This document shows, one piece after another, positions 31,425 through 32,108 of a stretch of DNA of 32,108 nucleotides. The stretch is from Acholeplasmatales bacterium (GTDB taxonomy: Bacteria > Bacillota_I > Bacilli_A > Acholeplasmatales > Anaeroplasmataceae): positions 1 to 32,108 of the forward strand of contig JAILEP010000130.1 of the NCBI GenBank assembly GCA_024697825.1, read 5' to 3'. Position 1 is the stretch's first letter. The number at the start of each line of letters is the position of its first letter. The notes beneath the pieces are model-generated. The model was not told where the DNA came from and did no database searches. It saw only the letters and a list, made by a program, of their open reading frames with translations. A program made the position numbers and the translations under genes.

Positions 31425-32108
31425 TTATCTATTCATTAATAATGAATAGCTTACAACAAGCTCAGGATAATTCTTATATTTAGAAATCCTTGCTAGATTT
31501 TTACCATATAGGAATAATGTTTTTTCAGAATATGATTTTAATTCTCCTCTTAAATATGTCTCATATGAGGTATTATTAGGACTATCAGTACTTGTTCTAA
31601 TAGTACGCATTGAACGACCTAAATCAGGATTTAATTTATTAAAATCCTCCATCTGCTCAACCTGAGTTGAAACAATCATCTCAATTAAAGCGTTCTGCTT
31701 ATCACTAATTATTGGTAGTCTATCCTTAATCTTATTAAATTCGAAAGGATTAGTAGATTCCATCATATATGCATATTTAATCTCAGGAAGGCTATATCCT
31801 CCATCTTGAGCATTTAATAAATCTGATTGATATGATTTTAATAAATCTAAATCAAAGCTTAATGCTTGAGATTTTCTCATCATTTTGAAATATTCAAAAT
31901 TATCCTGACAATCTGCTCTACCACCAATATTTTCTAAGATAGTAAATTGATTCCATTCTAAATCAACAATTCGATTAATTAAGCTATTCTTATATTCACT
32001 ATTTTGAATAAATGTAGCTATTTCATCCTTATAATCCTCAATATATTTACTATCTCTATTTAGAATAATGTTATATTTAAATAATTCATCAATTAAGAAT
32101 TTAATGAT
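31425..32108 (-). CDS. DUF4125 family protein (5' end outside window)
   Basis: The track begins at an internal ATG (31883), but the frame stays open for 75 more codons to the window edge, so this is the 3' part of a larger gene. The region from VDLEWNQFTILENIGGRADCQDNFEYFKMMRKSQ to the end matches DUF4125, with the characteristic TSYETYLRGELKSYSEKTLFLYG. The preceding ~45 residues could be the end of a DUF4037-type nucleotidyltransferase domain, which often precedes DUF4125 in Firmicutes; this is a guess. It is cytosolic, biochemical function unknown. No clear terminator was seen in the 104 bases that follow. Confidence 0.78.
   Translation of the reverse strand: MIKFLIDELFKYNIILNRDSKYIEDYKDEIATFIQNSEYKNSLINRIVDLEWNQFTILENIGGRADCQDNFEYFKMMRKSQALSFDLDLLKSYQSDLLNAQDGGYSLPEIKYAYMMESTNPFEFNKIKDRLPIISDKQNALIEMIVSTQVEQMEDFNKLNPDLGRSMRTIRTSTDSPNNTSYETYLRGELKSYSEKTLFLYGKNLARISKYKNYPELVVSYSLLMNR

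Noticed and set aside
31425-31883. Complete 152-residue gene as drawn in the ORF track
   Set aside because: The frame is open to the window edge and the DUF4125 similarity extends upstream of the internal ATG.
1-32108. CRISPR arrays, tRNA/rRNA genes, insertion sequences, prophage genes
   Set aside because: I saw no regularly spaced repeats, no RNA-gene signatures, and no transposase or integrase reading frames.

Overview
The window is AT-rich, densely coded bacterial DNA read with the standard bacterial code (nearly all stops are TAA; frdC ends in TGA and exoA in TAG, while Trp is TGG throughout). Strong AGGAGG-type ribosome binding sites, lipobox signal peptides on proteins that are periplasmic in Gram-negatives (the P19 iron protein), and the gene repertoire point to a low-GC, single-membrane Firmicute. 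Something near the Erysipelotrichia/Acholeplasma-like Bacilli is my guess; no rRNA gene is present to settle it.

Left part (1-10.1 kb): the start of a minus-strand regulator with two degenerate GGDEF domains around a GAF-like domain (cut by the window edge); two tandem AqpZ-like water channels, the second with an unusual extra four-helix domain and acidic tail; a small unknown protein divergent from a two-gene unit of a GH28 polygalacturonase without signal peptide and an AEC-family carrier; a MATE efflux pump whose promoter contains a palindrome; an HSL-type esterase; and a free-standing CBM20-like protein.

Middle (10.1-15.4 kb): housekeeping exoA and gpmI, then a two-gene unit encoding an SPFH protein with three C-terminal zinc ribbons and a zinc-ribbon membrane protein, resembling the Bacillus YdjI/YdjG envelope-stress pair.

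Right part (15.4-31 kb): the most interesting region. A long minus-strand gene series starts at a clear promoter near 28.44 kb. It runs FTR1 iron permease, P19 lipoprotein, DUF2318 membrane protein, two FtsX/MacB-type permeases, their ATPase, FMN-binding lipoprotein, unknown anchored protein, cytochrome b-like anchor, FrdA, FrdB, ApbE flavin transferase and nitroreductase. A P19/FTR1/DUF2318/MacB-like iron module therefore leads, with 1-25 nt gaps or short overlaps from DUF2318 to ApbE, into a quinol:fumarate reductase plus a flavinylated lipoprotein and its flavin transferase. Diverging from the same intergenic region is DUF4418-permease-ATPase, a second MacB-like transporter. Both divergent promoters have a GTTAGTTA...CTAAC palindrome exactly 7 nt after the -10 box, which suggests control by one metal-responsive repressor (DtxR/IdeR type is my inference). 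The proposed idea is an iron-controlled locus that combines iron uptake with membrane and extracytoplasmic flavin/heme/Fe-S redox chemistry. The window ends with a small unknown membrane protein and the 3' part of a DUF4125 protein.
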